DNA of 7,693 bases from Nevskiales bacterium (GCA_022616655.1 JAKEEJ010000082.1:1-7693); one strand, 5' to 3'. Positions 1 to 6,655 are shown, counted from the first letter of the stretch. The notes: generated by a model from the letters alone, not told the origin. Made by a program: numbers and translations.

Positions 1-38
1 TGCTCGATGCTTGCTTAGACTCACTAAGCGGCGCACCT

Positions 39-61
39 CGCGCCCAGTCTGGCGCGTTTCT
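39..61 (+). terminator. Possible intrinsic terminator upstream of sucC
   Basis: CGCGCC (39-44) and GGCGCG (51-56) are perfect 6-bp inverted arms around a 6-nt loop, followed by TTTCT. This could end an upstream transcript whose gene stops at the TAG at 16-18, or act as an attenuator for sucC. The stem is short and the T-run is interrupted, so this is only a candidate. Confidence 0.25.
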
Positions 62-195
62 GGGAAGCAACGCAGCGATCGGATAATTGTTAACAGGCCC
101 TGGTGCATCGCCCCAGGCCGCTTCACGGCCGGCGGCGTTGCTTTTATCGCACGGTGACGAATTGTTTTGCGTGTGTCCGACGATTTAAGCGACAA

Positions 196-218
196 TGCCG
201 GCCCCCGGGAGGGCGGCA
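196..218 (+). promoter_or_regulatory. Hairpin covering the sucC ribosome-binding site
   Basis: TGCCG-G-CCC (196-204, one bulged G) can pair with GGGCGGCA (211-218), leaving the loop CCGGGA. The purine tract GGGAGGG (207-213) is the only Shine-Dalgarno-like sequence before sucC, and the right arm contains its last three G residues. It lies 15 nt from the ATG, which is farther than usual. The hairpin could therefore limit sucC translation. A conserved 'sucC' leader RNA has been described in proteobacteria, but I cannot tell whether this leader belongs to it. Confidence 0.3.
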
Positions 219-228
219 ACATAAACGA

Positions 229-1392
229 ATGAATCTTCACGAATACCAGGCCAAGGAAATTTTCGCCCGTTACGGAATCCCGGTGCCGGAGGGCCGCCTG
301 GCGGAAAGTCCGGATGCGGCGCGCCAGGCAGCCAAAGCTCTGGGGGGTCGCGTGGTGGTGAAGGCTCAGGTGCACGCCGGCGGTCGTGGCAAGGCCGGCG
401 GCGTCAGGTTGGTGGACACCGCGGATGCCGCCGCGGATGCCGCCAAGAAAATGCTCGGCACACGTCTGGTCACCCCGCAGACCGGACCGGAGGGACTGCC
501 GGTCAATGCGGTGTGGGTGGAGAAACCCTCCGCCATCGAGCGCGAGCTGTACGTGTCGGGGCTGGTGGACCGTGCGCGTGAGCGCCTGGTGTTCATGGCC
601 TCCGCCGCCGGTGGCATGGATATTGAAGCGGTGGCCGCGCAGACGCCGGAGAAGATCAAACCCATCACCATTCACCCGGCGGCCGGACTCCAGCCTCACC
701 AGACGCGGCAGCTGGGATTTTTTCTGGGTTTGAACAAGTCCCAGATGGAGCCGTTCAGCAGGATTCTGCTCGGCCTGTACCGCCTGGTGCTGGAGCTGGA
801 CGCCAGTCTGGTGGAGATCAATCCGCTCATTGTGACCGCGGAGGGCCAGGTGCTCGCCCTCGACGCCAAGTTGAACTTTGACGACAACGCGCTGTTCCGC
901 CAGCGCGCCATCGCCGGACTGCGCGATCCGTCCCAGGAAGACGAACGCGAGCGCAAGGCCAAGGAGAACGATCTGAACTACGTCACGCTGGACGGCGACA
1001 TTGGTTGCATGGTGAATGGCGCGGGTCTGGCGATGGCGACGATGGACATCATCAAGTTGCACGGCGGCCGGCCGGCCAACTTTCTCGACGTGGGCGGCGG
1101 TGCGACCAAGGAGCGCGTGACCGAGGCCTTCAAGCTCATCACGTCCAGCGCCGGCGTGAACGCGATTCTGGTCAATATTTTCGGCGGCATCGTTCGCTGC
1201 GACCTGATTGCGGAAGGCATCATGGCCGCGGTCCGGGAGGTCGGGCTCAAGATCCCGGTGGTGGCGCGCCTGCAGGGTACCAATATGGAACAGGGCCGCG
1301 ATCTGCTCAAGAACAGCGGCCTGAAAATTCATCCCGCCGCAGACCTGACCGAAGCGGCCCGGACCGTGGTGGCGGCAGCCAGGGGAACCTGA
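229..1392 (+). CDS. sucC: Succinate-CoA ligase (ADP-forming), beta subunit
   Basis: This is the beta subunit of cytoplasmic succinyl-CoA synthetase, which in the TCA cycle interconverts succinyl-CoA and succinate with formation of a nucleoside triphosphate. The 387-aa product is close to the 388 aa of E. coli SucC. The N-terminus [12 protein letters not shown] is the family signature, so the ATG at 229 is preferred over the longer frame from 103. The ATP-grasp domain has the nucleotide-binding Lys45 and the glycine-rich GGRGKAGGV at 51-59. The expected Mg2+ ligands are Asn198 (in VEINPL) and Asp212 (in [11 protein letters not shown]). The C-terminal CoA-ligase domain carries [13 protein letters not shown] (285-297) and [13 protein letters not shown] (313-325). 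sucD follows after 3 nt, as expected for the alpha2-beta2 or alpha-beta enzyme. No sucAB or lpd genes are in view. The protein looks complete and intact. Confidence 0.97.
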   Translation: MNLHEYQAKEIFARYGIPVPEGRLAESPDAARQAAKALGGRVVVKAQVHAGGRGKAGGVRLVDTADAAADAAKKMLGTRLVTPQTGPEGLPVNAVWVEKPSAIERELYVSGLVDRARERLVFMASAAGGMDIEAVAAQTPEKIKPITIHPAAGLQPHQTRQLGFFLGLNKSQMEPFSRILLGLYRLVLELDASLVEINPLIVTAEGQVLALDAKLNFDDNALFRQRAIAGLRDPSQEDERERKAKENDLNYVTLDGDIGCMVNGAGLAMATMDIIKLHGGRPANFLDVGGGATKERVTEAFKLITSSAGVNAILVNIFGGIVRCDLIAEGIMAAVREVGLKIPVVARLQGTNMEQGRDLLKNSGLKIHPAADLTEAARTVVAAARGT

Positions 1393-1395
1393 AAC

Positions 1396-2304
1396 GTGTC
1401 CATTCTGGTCAATAAGAGCACCCGGGTGATCTGCCAGGGATTTACCGGCAAGCAGGGTACGTTTCATTCTGAACAGGCGCTGGCGTACGGCACGCCTCTG
1501 GTCGGCGGCGTGACGCCCGGCCGCGGCGGCGAAAAACACCTGGACCGGCCGGTGTTCGACACCTGCCATGACGCGGTGCGCGCCACCGGCGCCGAAGCCA
1601 CGATGATCTACGTCCCCGCGCCGTTCGCGGCCGACGCCATCCTGGAAGCCGCCGACGCGGGACTCCGGGTCATCGTGTGCATCACCGAAGGGATCCCGGT
1701 GCTGGACATGGTGCGGGTCAAGGCGGCGCTGCAGGATTATCCGGAGGCGCTGCTCATCGGCCCCAACTGTCCCGGCGTGATTACGCCGGGCGAATGCAAG
1801 ATCGGCATCATGCCGGGGCACATTCACACGCCAGGCAAGGTCGGCATCGTCTCGCGTTCGGGAACCCTGACCTACGAGGCGGTGTATCAGACCACTCAGG
1901 CGGGGCTCGGGCAGTCCACCTGTGTCGGCATTGGCGGCGATCCGGTGCACGGCCTGGGATTCATTGACGTGATCCGGCGTTTTGAAGCGGATCCGCAGAC
2001 GGAAGGCATCATCATGGTCGGGGAGATCGGTGGGTCCAAGGAAGAAGAGGCCGCGGCGTATATCCAGCAGCACGTGAAGAAGCCGGTGGTGGCGTACATC
2101 GCCGGCGTAACGGCCCCACCGGGCAAACGCATGGGTCACGCCGGTGCCGTGATTTCCGGCGGAAAGGGGACGGCCCAGGATAAATTTGCCGCCCTGGAGG
2201 CCGCCGGCGTCACGACCGTGAAGTCGCCGGCGGATCTCGGCTCTGCCATCCAGACGGCTCTGCGCCCCCTCCCATCCCCTCCCCCGCTCGCGGGGGAGGG
2301 CTAG
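1396..2304 (+). CDS. sucD: Succinate-CoA ligase (ADP-forming), alpha subunit
   Basis: This is the alpha subunit of succinyl-CoA synthetase, which binds CoA and carries the phosphohistidine intermediate. The frame opens with GTG at 1396, 3 nt after sucC, with AGGGGA at 1381-1386 at good spacing. The N-terminal CoA-binding fold shows [17 protein letters not shown] (12-28) and GGVTPGRGG (37-45). [20 protein letters not shown] is at 121-140. The active-site histidine is His248 in [17 protein letters not shown]. The natural protein should end near residue 289, the E. coli length. Here it runs to 302 aa because a GC-rich palindromic repeat is translated as [12 protein letters not shown], followed by the TAG stop within that repeat. 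The tail is probably unstructured and harmless; the catalytic residues are intact. Confidence 0.97.
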   Translation: MSILVNKSTRVICQGFTGKQGTFHSEQALAYGTPLVGGVTPGRGGEKHLDRPVFDTCHDAVRATGAEATMIYVPAPFAADAILEAADAGLRVIVCITEGIPVLDMVRVKAALQDYPEALLIGPNCPGVITPGECKIGIMPGHIHTPGKVGIVSRSGTLTYEAVYQTTQAGLGQSTCVGIGGDPVHGLGFIDVIRRFEADPQTEGIIMVGEIGGSKEEEAAAYIQQHVKKPVVAYIAGVTAPPGKRMGHAGAVISGGKGTAQDKFAALEAAGVTTVKSPADLGSAIQTALRPLPSPPPLAGEG

Positions 2305-2308
2305 GGTG
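2266..2308. repeat. REP-like GC-rich palindrome across the sucD/nadE junction
   Basis: CCCTCCCCCGC (2277-2287) and GCGGGGGAGGG (2290-2300) are perfect inverted arms, most realistically a 9-bp stem around a 6-nt loop. They are preceded by CCCCTCCCATC and followed by CTAGGGTGG. This composition, with the translated motif [10 protein letters not shown], is typical of dispersed intergenic palindromes that turn up at protein C-termini in GC-rich proteobacterial genomes. That is established background; the copy number in this genome cannot be seen. The element overlaps the end of sucD, contains its TAG stop, and provides GGGGGAGGG (2292-2300) as the nadE Shine-Dalgarno. It could also act as a weak terminator or a stabiliser of the sucCD part of the transcript. 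Confidence 0.75.
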
Positions 2309-3928
2309 GTGGCGCTGCGCATCGCCGCCGCCCAACTTAACTTCTGGGTCGGCGACGTCGAGGGCAACGTCGCCAAGATCATCCAGGCGGTACACGATGC
2401 GCGCGACCGCCTGCGCGCCGATCTCGTGGTATTCCCCGAGCTGGCGGTACTGGGGTATCCCCCGGACGATCTGCTGCAACGCTCGGGTTTGCCGGCCGTG
2501 GTTGCGGAAGGGTTGCAGAAGATCAGACACGCCGCGACCGGGGTGCACGTCCTGGTCGGGCACCCCGAATATGCCGACGGGGGCATTTACAACGCGGCCA
2601 CCGTCTTCCGCGACCGGCGCGTGGTGGCGCATTACCGCAAACAGATTCTGCCCAACTACGGCGTGTTTGACGAAAAGCGCCACTTTCTGCCCGGTCGGGG
2701 CGCCAGTGTGTTCGAGCTGAACCGCATTCCAGTCGGTATGTGTATTTGCGAAGACGTCTGGGAACCGGGCCCGGCGCTGGCCGCAAAGCGTGCCGGCGCG
2801 AAGCTGCTGGTCAACATCAATGCTTCCCCTTTTACCCTGGGCAAATCGGACCAGCGTCACGCCATCCTCGCCGCCCGCGTCCGCGAGACGGGCCTGCCGA
2901 TTCTCTACGTCAATCTGGTCGGCGGGCAGGACGATCTGCTGTTCGATGGCGATTCCACGGCGCTCGATGCCGACGGCGGTCTGTCGTTCCGTGCTCCCTT
3001 GTTCGAGGAGGATGTGCACCTTCTGGAGTTTGATGGACGGAAATTTCAGGGTCCGGTGCGGCCGGACGTCGCCGACGAGGCCGTCATCTATCGGGGACTG
3101 GTGCAGTCCATCCGCGATTATGTGAACCGCAACGGATTCAAGGGGGCGCTCGTCGGCATGTCGGGCGGCGTGGATTCCGCGCTGGTGGCGGTGCTGGCCG
3201 CGGACGCCCTCGGGCCGGAACGGGTCTGGGGCGTGGCCCTGCCGTCGCGGTATTCCGCCGGCATCTCGCTCGAGGATGCCCGCGAAGAAGCCCGGCGGCT
3301 GGGCATCCGCTTCGACGTACTGTCCATCGAACCGCCGTTCCAGGCGTTTCTGGACGTGCTGGCGCCGGTCTTCGCCGGTACGATGGCGGATCTCACGGAG
3401 GAAAATCTTCAATCGCGCTGCCGCGGCGTGTTATTGATGGCGCTGTCGAACAAACACGGTCAGCTGGTGCTGACCACCGGCAACAAGAGCGAGATGGCCG
3501 TGGGCTATGCCACGCTCTACGGCGACATGGCCGGCGGGTTCGCTCCCCTCAAAGACGTCTACAAGACCCGGGTGTACCGGCTCGCGCGTTATCGGAACGG
3601 TCTGGAGTCCGCACGCGGTGAGGTCATTCCCGCGCGCGTGCTCGCGCGGCCGCCATCGGCGGAGCTGCGTCCCAACCAGACCGACCAGGATTCGCTGCCG
3701 CCGTACGACGTGCTGGACTCGATCCTCGAGGCCTACGTCGAGGAACAGCGCTCGATCCCGGACATCGTGGCGATGGGATTTTCGGAAGACACCGTGCGCC
3801 GCATGGCGTCGCTGGTGCGCAAGAGCGAATACAAGCGCCGTCAGTCGCCGCCGGGACCCAAGATCACGGCGCGCGCCTTCGGGCGCGACCGGCGTTACCC
3901 GCTGACCGCCGTGTACGGCGACATTTGA
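2306..3928 (+). CDS. nadE: Glutamine-dependent NAD+ synthetase
   Basis: This enzyme catalyses the last step of NAD+ synthesis, the ATP-dependent amidation of deamido-NAD+ with ammonia released from glutamine. The 540-aa length fits the two-domain bacterial form. The N-terminal nitrilase-type glutaminase domain (about 4-255) has the Glu-Lys-Cys triad: Glu45 (VVFPELAVLGYPPDDLL), Lys112 (YRKQILPNYGVFDE) and Cys148 (MCICEDVW). The C-terminal synthetase domain (about 262-540) has the ATP P-loop SGGVDSAL (286-293), TGNKSE (391-396), YGDMAGGFAPLKDVYK (405-420) and the C-terminal RRQSPPGPKIT. The start is GTG at 2306, or GTG at 2309, which sits 8 nt from GGGGGAGGG and is slightly better placed. The gene begins 1 nt after the sucD stop, so it is probably co-transcribed and coupled. 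It looks intact. Confidence 0.96.
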   Translation: MVALRIAAAQLNFWVGDVEGNVAKIIQAVHDARDRLRADLVVFPELAVLGYPPDDLLQRSGLPAVVAEGLQKIRHAATGVHVLVGHPEYADGGIYNAATVFRDRRVVAHYRKQILPNYGVFDEKRHFLPGRGASVFELNRIPVGMCICEDVWEPGPALAAKRAGAKLLVNINASPFTLGKSDQRHAILAARVRETGLPILYVNLVGGQDDLLFDGDSTALDADGGLSFRAPLFEEDVHLLEFDGRKFQGPVRPDVADEAVIYRGLVQSIRDYVNRNGFKGALVGMSGGVDSALVAVLAADALGPERVWGVALPSRYSAGISLEDAREEARRLGIRFDVLSIEPPFQAFLDVLAPVFAGTMADLTEENLQSRCRGVLLMALSNKHGQLVLTTGNKSEMAVGYATLYGDMAGGFAPLKDVYKTRVYRLARYRNGLESARGEVIPARVLARPPSAELRPNQTDQDSLPPYDVLDSILEAYVEEQRSIPDIVAMGFSEDTVRRMASLVRKSEYKRRQSPPGPKITARAFGRDRRYPLTAVYGDI

Positions 3929-3961
3929 GCTAAGAACGCATTGCGAAATTAAACGAAGGCC

Positions 3962-3990
3962 GTTCGTGGTGAGCTCGTCGAACCATGAAC
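3962..3990 (+). repeat. REP-like palindrome, copy A
   Basis: This 29-nt unit folds on itself: GTTCGTGGT pairs with ACCATGAAC with one mismatch, and the stem extends outward to GGCC at 3958-3961 and 3991-3994. The core TGAGCTCGTCGAA lies between the arms. It is related to copy B (minus strand, 4017-4045), with 8 differences in 29 positions. The GTTCG...TGAGCNNGTCGAA pattern matches a palindromic repeat that is widespread in bacterial intergenic regions. Confidence 0.7.
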
Positions 3991-4016
3991 GGCCAATGAC
4001 CGCCGAGGGCCCGCCC

Positions 4017-4045
4017 ATTCACCCTTCGACAAGCTCAGGGCGAAC
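4017..4045 (-). repeat. REP-like palindrome, copy B (inverted)
   Basis: Read on the minus strand, this unit begins GTTCGCCCTGAGC and ends GTCGAAGGGTGAAT. Its CCCT/AGGG inner stem replaces the TGGT/ACCA stem of copy A while pairing is kept. The outer stem continues to GGCCCGCCC (4008-4016) against GGGCGGGCC (4046-4054). Copies A and B face each other in inverted orientation, as in REP doublets (REPIN or BIME arrangements). Confidence 0.7.
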
Positions 4046-4077
4046 GGGCGGGCCTTATGCAATTTCGCAATGCGCTT

Positions 4078-4845
4078 TTAGGGATTCTGCGCCGCCGGTA
4101 CCCGGTTCGCCTCGCGTACGCGCCGCACGTCGTCGGCGTGATCGTTCAGGCCCAGGGCACGGTAGCTGTCTTCCAGCAGCGCCAGGGCTTCCACCGTCGC
4201 GGGCGCACCGGGATAGTCGGCGAGAATTTTCTCCGCACGCTTGGCGGCGGCCAGGTGTGCGCCGCGGCGCACGTAGTAGTGCACGATGGACAATTCGTGC
4301 AGGGCAATGTGGTTGCGCAGGTGCACCATGCGCTGCCGGGCGTCGCCTGCAAAACGGCTGTCGGGATAACGCTGGACCAGCAGTGCGAAGTCATCAAAGG
4401 CACGGCGCGCGGCGCCAACGTCCTGCTGTGCCGTGTCCAGCAGCCAGCCGAACGGCGATTCGCCGCGCTGGGCGTTGATCAATCCCCGGAGGTAGTAAAC
4501 ATAATCCACGGCCGGATGGCGGGGATGCTCCTTCAGGAACCGGTCGGCGCTGGACAGCGCGCGGTCGGGCTCGTAACTGCGATAGGCCGCGTAAACGCTC
4601 TCAAGTTGCGCCTGTGTGGCAAAGTCGGTGAAGGCGAAATCCGACAGAATCCGATCGTAGTGCTCGAGCGCATCCGTATAATCGCCCGCGTCCAGGCAGA
4701 CCCGCGCCAGCTTATACAATTCCTCCACTTCGAGCTGCCGTTCGCGCTCGCTCGGGAGGGGCGGCGGTTCGACCGGAGCGGTACTGCAGGCGGTGATGAG
4801 CAGTACCGGTAACGCGGTCAGCGCGGCACGCAAAGGGGCAATCAT
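4078..4845 (-). CDS. bamD: Outer membrane assembly lipoprotein BamD
   Basis: BamD is an essential periplasm-facing lipoprotein of the BAM complex, which inserts beta-barrel proteins into the outer membrane. The 255-aa precursor (E. coli BamD: 245 aa) starts with a short hydrophobic signal peptide and a lipobox LITAC. Lipidation is expected at Cys20, and Ser at +2 agrees with sorting to the outer membrane. A Pro-rich linker (PVEPPPLPSERE) leads into alpha-helical TPR-type repeats with family features: ELYKLARVCLDAGDY (42-56), ALEHYDRILSDFAF (59-72), FLKEHPRHPAVDYVYYLRG (103-121) and RYPDSRFAGDARQRM (164-178). It is divergent from rluD, as in E. coli. No strong Shine-Dalgarno precedes the ATG at 4845. 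The stop codon lies inside the terminator-like inverted repeat shared with nadE. Confidence 0.95.
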   Translation of the reverse strand: MIAPLRAALTALPVLLITACSTAPVEPPPLPSERERQLEVEELYKLARVCLDAGDYTDALEHYDRILSDFAFTDFATQAQLESVYAAYRSYEPDRALSSADRFLKEHPRHPAVDYVYYLRGLINAQRGESPFGWLLDTAQQDVGAARRAFDDFALLVQRYPDSRFAGDARQRMVHLRNHIALHELSIVHYYVRRGAHLAAAKRAEKILADYPGAPATVEALALLEDSYRALGLNDHADDVRRVREANRVPAAQNP

Positions 4846-4952
4846 GTGGATGGAACGTCGTGGAACCGGGTTTGAAACGCAGACGGAATTCTAGGCTAAA
4901 ACGGAACCCGGCACCGGCGGGTTCTTCCCGTCGCGGGTCCGGAGGTTCGAGC
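4846..4952. promoter_or_regulatory. Divergent bamD / rluD promoter region
   Basis: Both genes must be read outward from these 107 nt. For bamD, TAGAAT on the minus strand (4893-4888) matches 5 of 6 bases of a sigma-70 -10 box, but no good -35 box is seen. For rluD, TTGAAA (4872-4877) with GCTAAA (4895-4900) at 17 nt is a weak candidate. A perfect 7-bp inverted repeat, GAACCCG (4904-4910) and CGGGTTC (4918-4924), lies in the rluD leader, and a related GAACCGGGTTT is at 4863-4873. These could be regulator half-sites or an RNA hairpin. No regulator can be named. Confidence 0.35.
4941..4945 (+). promoter_or_regulatory. Shine-Dalgarno that sets the rluD start
   Basis: GGAGG at 4941-4945 lies 7 nt before the GTG at 4953. 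This ideal spacing supports that start over the in-frame GTG at 4860. Confidence 0.7.
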
Positions 4953-5894
4953 GTGGAATCGGCCACCGTGCCGCCCGGCCTGACCGGCGCGCGCCTGGAC
5001 GTGGCGGCGGCACGTTTGTTTGATCGCCATTCCCGCTCACGCCTGCAGCTCTGGATTGCCGAGGGTCGTGTGCGCGTCAACAGCCGCATCACGACGGTCC
5101 CGCGTCAGCGCGTGCAGGCGGGCGACCGGTTGCGCCTGCGCGCGTCCGTGCCGATCGTCCCGTCACTTCCCGCTCAGCACCTGGCGCTGGACGTGGTGTA
5201 CGAGGACGCTGACATCGTGGTGTTGAACAAACCCGCCGGCCTCACGGTGCATCCGGGCGCCGGACGCCCCGACCACACGCTGCAGAACGCCCTGCTGCAC
5301 CGCTATCCCCAAACCCGCCGGCTGCCGCGCAGCGGTCTGGTGCACCGGCTGGACAAGGATACGTCCGGGCTGCTGGTGGTGGCCCTGTCGGCACGTGCGC
5401 ACGCGCGGCTGGTGGACGCGATGCAGGTACACCGCATCCGGCGCGAATACGACGCCATCGTGCTGGGTGTTTTGCCGGCGGGCGGCACCGTGCGCGCGGC
5501 GATCGGCCGGCACGTGCGGGATCGTACCCGCATGGCGGTGATCAGCACCGGCCGTCCGGCGGTGACGCACTACCGCGTTTTGGAGCGGTTCGCGCAGCAC
5601 ACCCATCTGCGGGTGCGGCTGGAGACCGGTCGCACGCACCAGATCCGCGTGCACATGGAATACCTGCGCCATCCGGTGCTGGGCGATCCGATCTACGGCG
5701 GGCGTACGCAGCGCGGCGCCGGCCTTCCGGAAAAACTGCGCCAGACGCTGGCGCAGTTTCCGCGTCAGGCGCTGCACGCGCGCGAACTGGAACTGGGGCA
5801 TCCGGTTACCGGCGAACCGCTGACGTTCACACGCGAGCCGCCTGAAGACATGCAGTCCCTGCTCCGGCAGTTGCGCCGCTTTTCACGCCCGTGA
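4953..5894 (+). CDS. rluD: 23S rRNA pseudouridine(1911/1915/1917) synthase RluD
   Basis: RluD converts three uridines of helix 69 in 23S rRNA to pseudouridine and helps 50S subunit maturation. With the GTG at 4953 the product is 313 aa (E. coli: 326). An N-terminal S4-like RNA-binding domain (about 5-62: GARLDVAAARLF, SRLQLWIAEGRVRVN) precedes the RluA-type catalytic domain. The catalytic Asp is Asp134 in VHRLDKDTSGLLVVA. YEDADIVVLNKPAGLTVHPG (83-102) and the C-terminal RLETGRTHQIRVHM (222-235) with HPVLGDPIYGG are family signatures. The S4 domain and the pairing with bamD and pgeF favour RluD over RluA or RluC. An in-frame GTG at 4860 would add 31 Arg-rich residues and come within 15 nt of the bamD start, so it is unlikely. 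Confidence 0.94.
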   Translation: MESATVPPGLTGARLDVAAARLFDRHSRSRLQLWIAEGRVRVNSRITTVPRQRVQAGDRLRLRASVPIVPSLPAQHLALDVVYEDADIVVLNKPAGLTVHPGAGRPDHTLQNALLHRYPQTRRLPRSGLVHRLDKDTSGLLVVALSARAHARLVDAMQVHRIRREYDAIVLGVLPAGGTVRAAIGRHVRDRTRMAVISTGRPAVTHYRVLERFAQHTHLRVRLETGRTHQIRVHMEYLRHPVLGDPIYGGRTQRGAGLPEKLRQTLAQFPRQALHARELELGHPVTGEPLTFTREPPEDMQSLLRQLRRFSRP

Positions 5895-6640
5895 CCGCGA
5901 TCGTTCCGCTGCTGATTCCGGACTGGCCGGCGCCGGCCCATGTGCGGGCGGCGCTGACCCTCCGCGCGGGAGGTGTCAGTTCCGGGCCGTACGCCACGCT
6001 CAATCTTGGCGAGGGCGTTGGCGACGATCCGCAACGGGTCGGCGAAAACCGGCGCCGCCTGCGCGCGGCGCTGGATCTGGAATGCGAACCGGGCTGGTTG
6101 AAGCAGGTACACGGCACGCGGGTCGTACAATTGACGGCGGCCGGAAACGGCCGGGCACCCGAAGCGGACGCCAGCTACACCACGGAGCCCGGCGTGGCCT
6201 GTGTGATTCTCACGGCGGACTGTTTACCGGTGCTGATGTGCGACGAGGCGGGAACGGTGGTGGCCGCGGCCCACGCCGGCTGGCGTGGTCTGGCCGCCGG
6301 GGTGCTGGAAGCCACCGTGCGGACACTGCCGGTGCCGCCGCAACGGTTGATGGCGTGGATGGGTACGGCCATCGGCCCGTCCTCGTTTGAAGTGGGCGGC
6401 GAAGTGCGCGAGGCCTTTGTCACACGGGACGCCGGTTCCATGGTCTGCTTCAAACCGCTCGGCTCCGACGGGAAGTTTTTTGCCGATCTTTACGGTCTGG
6501 CGCGTCGGTGCCTGCAGGCCGCGGGGGTGCGGAACATCTTTGGCGGAGACGGGTGTACGTACCGGGGAGAAGACCGGTTTTTTTCATACCGGCGCGATGG
6601 AGCAACCGGACGTCAGGCGGCGCTGGTGTGGCGTACCTGA
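5891..6640 (+). CDS. pgeF: Peptidoglycan editing factor PgeF (YfiH/YlmD/LACC1 family)
   Basis: The family (formerly DUF152) comprises metal-dependent enzymes. E. coli YfiH prevents L-Ser from replacing L-Ala in the peptidoglycan stem, and homologues show purine-nucleoside phosphorylase and adenosine deaminase activity. The 249-aa length is normal. The metal and active-site residues are visible: His74 (LKQVHG), Cys111 (LTADCLPVL) and His128 (AHAGWRGL). Other signatures are RAGGVSSGPYATLNLG (26-40), GPSSFEVG (162-169) and the C-terminal FFSYRRDGATGRQAALV. The GTG start overlaps the rluD stop (GTGA at 5891-5894). No Shine-Dalgarno precedes it, which suggests coupling to rluD translation. The rluD-pgeF order matches E. 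coli. Which physiological activity dominates here cannot be read from sequence. Confidence 0.94.
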   Translation: MTAIVPLLIPDWPAPAHVRAALTLRAGGVSSGPYATLNLGEGVGDDPQRVGENRRRLRAALDLECEPGWLKQVHGTRVVQLTAAGNGRAPEADASYTTEPGVACVILTADCLPVLMCDEAGTVVAAAHAGWRGLAAGVLEATVRTLPVPPQRLMAWMGTAIGPSSFEVGGEVREAFVTRDAGSMVCFKPLGSDGKFFADLYGLARRCLQAAGVRNIFGGDGCTYRGEDRFFSYRRDGATGRQAALVWRT

Positions 6641-6655
6641 ATTCCGTCGCCGTAC

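Larger units (their letters stand above)
1..228. other. Upstream region and sucC leader, no gene recognised
   Basis: No coding region can be supported here. One frame is open from base 3 to a TAA at 84-86 and another ends at a TAG at 16-18. Either could be the tail of an upstream gene, but neither tail resembles a protein I know. The sucC frame stays open back to 103, but those 42 extra codons are rich in Arg and Cys and do not look like SucC. An 8-bp perfect palindrome, TGTTAACA, lies at 88-95. A weak promoter candidate is TTGTTT at 162-167 with TTTAAG at 184-189 (16-nt spacer), which matches the sigma-70 consensus poorly. Two hairpins are listed separately. Confidence 0.5.
3931..4080. terminator. 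Likely bidirectional terminator, 20-nt outer inverted repeat
   Basis: The arms at 3931-3950 and 4061-4080 are complementary at 18 of 20 positions. They include 14 perfect base pairs (3937-3950 with 4061-4074), and the right arm ends in CTTTTA. They lie between the convergent genes nadE (stop 3928) and bamD (stop 4078-4080, inside the right arm). This position and form fit a shared intrinsic terminator. The oddity is the 110-nt interior, which holds two further hairpins instead of a short loop. One explanation is a compact terminator whose loop was invaded by a REP-like pair. Another is that the whole block is one mobile palindromic unit; no target duplication is obvious. Confidence 0.6.

Noticed and set aside
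103..228. N-terminal extension of sucC from an upstream ATG at 103
   Set aside because: The 42 extra residues are Arg- and Cys-rich and unlike any SucC N-terminus. The canonical [12 protein letters not shown] begins at 229.
2210..3412. 400-codon open frame on the minus strand opposite nadE
   Set aside because: It is a shadow of the GC-rich nadE codons. The product resembles no family, while the plus-strand product has complete NadE catalytic motifs.
3958..4054. CRISPR-like or insertion-sequence remnant between nadE and bamD
   Set aside because: There are only two diverged, inverted palindromes with no regular spacers, no transposase fragment and no clear target duplication. A REP-like doublet explains them better.
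4057..4812. 251-codon plus-strand frame opposite bamD
   Set aside because: The minus strand encodes a clear BamD lipoprotein with lipobox and TPR-like features. The plus frame has no recognisable domain.
4860..4952. Longer rluD starting at GTG 4860
   Set aside because: The GTG at 4953 has GGAGG at ideal spacing, and the long form adds only a basic, low-complexity segment and crowds the divergent bamD promoter.
5163..5801. 212-codon minus-strand frame opposite rluD
   Set aside because: It is antisense to the conserved RluD catalytic domain, His- and Arg-rich, with no known motif.
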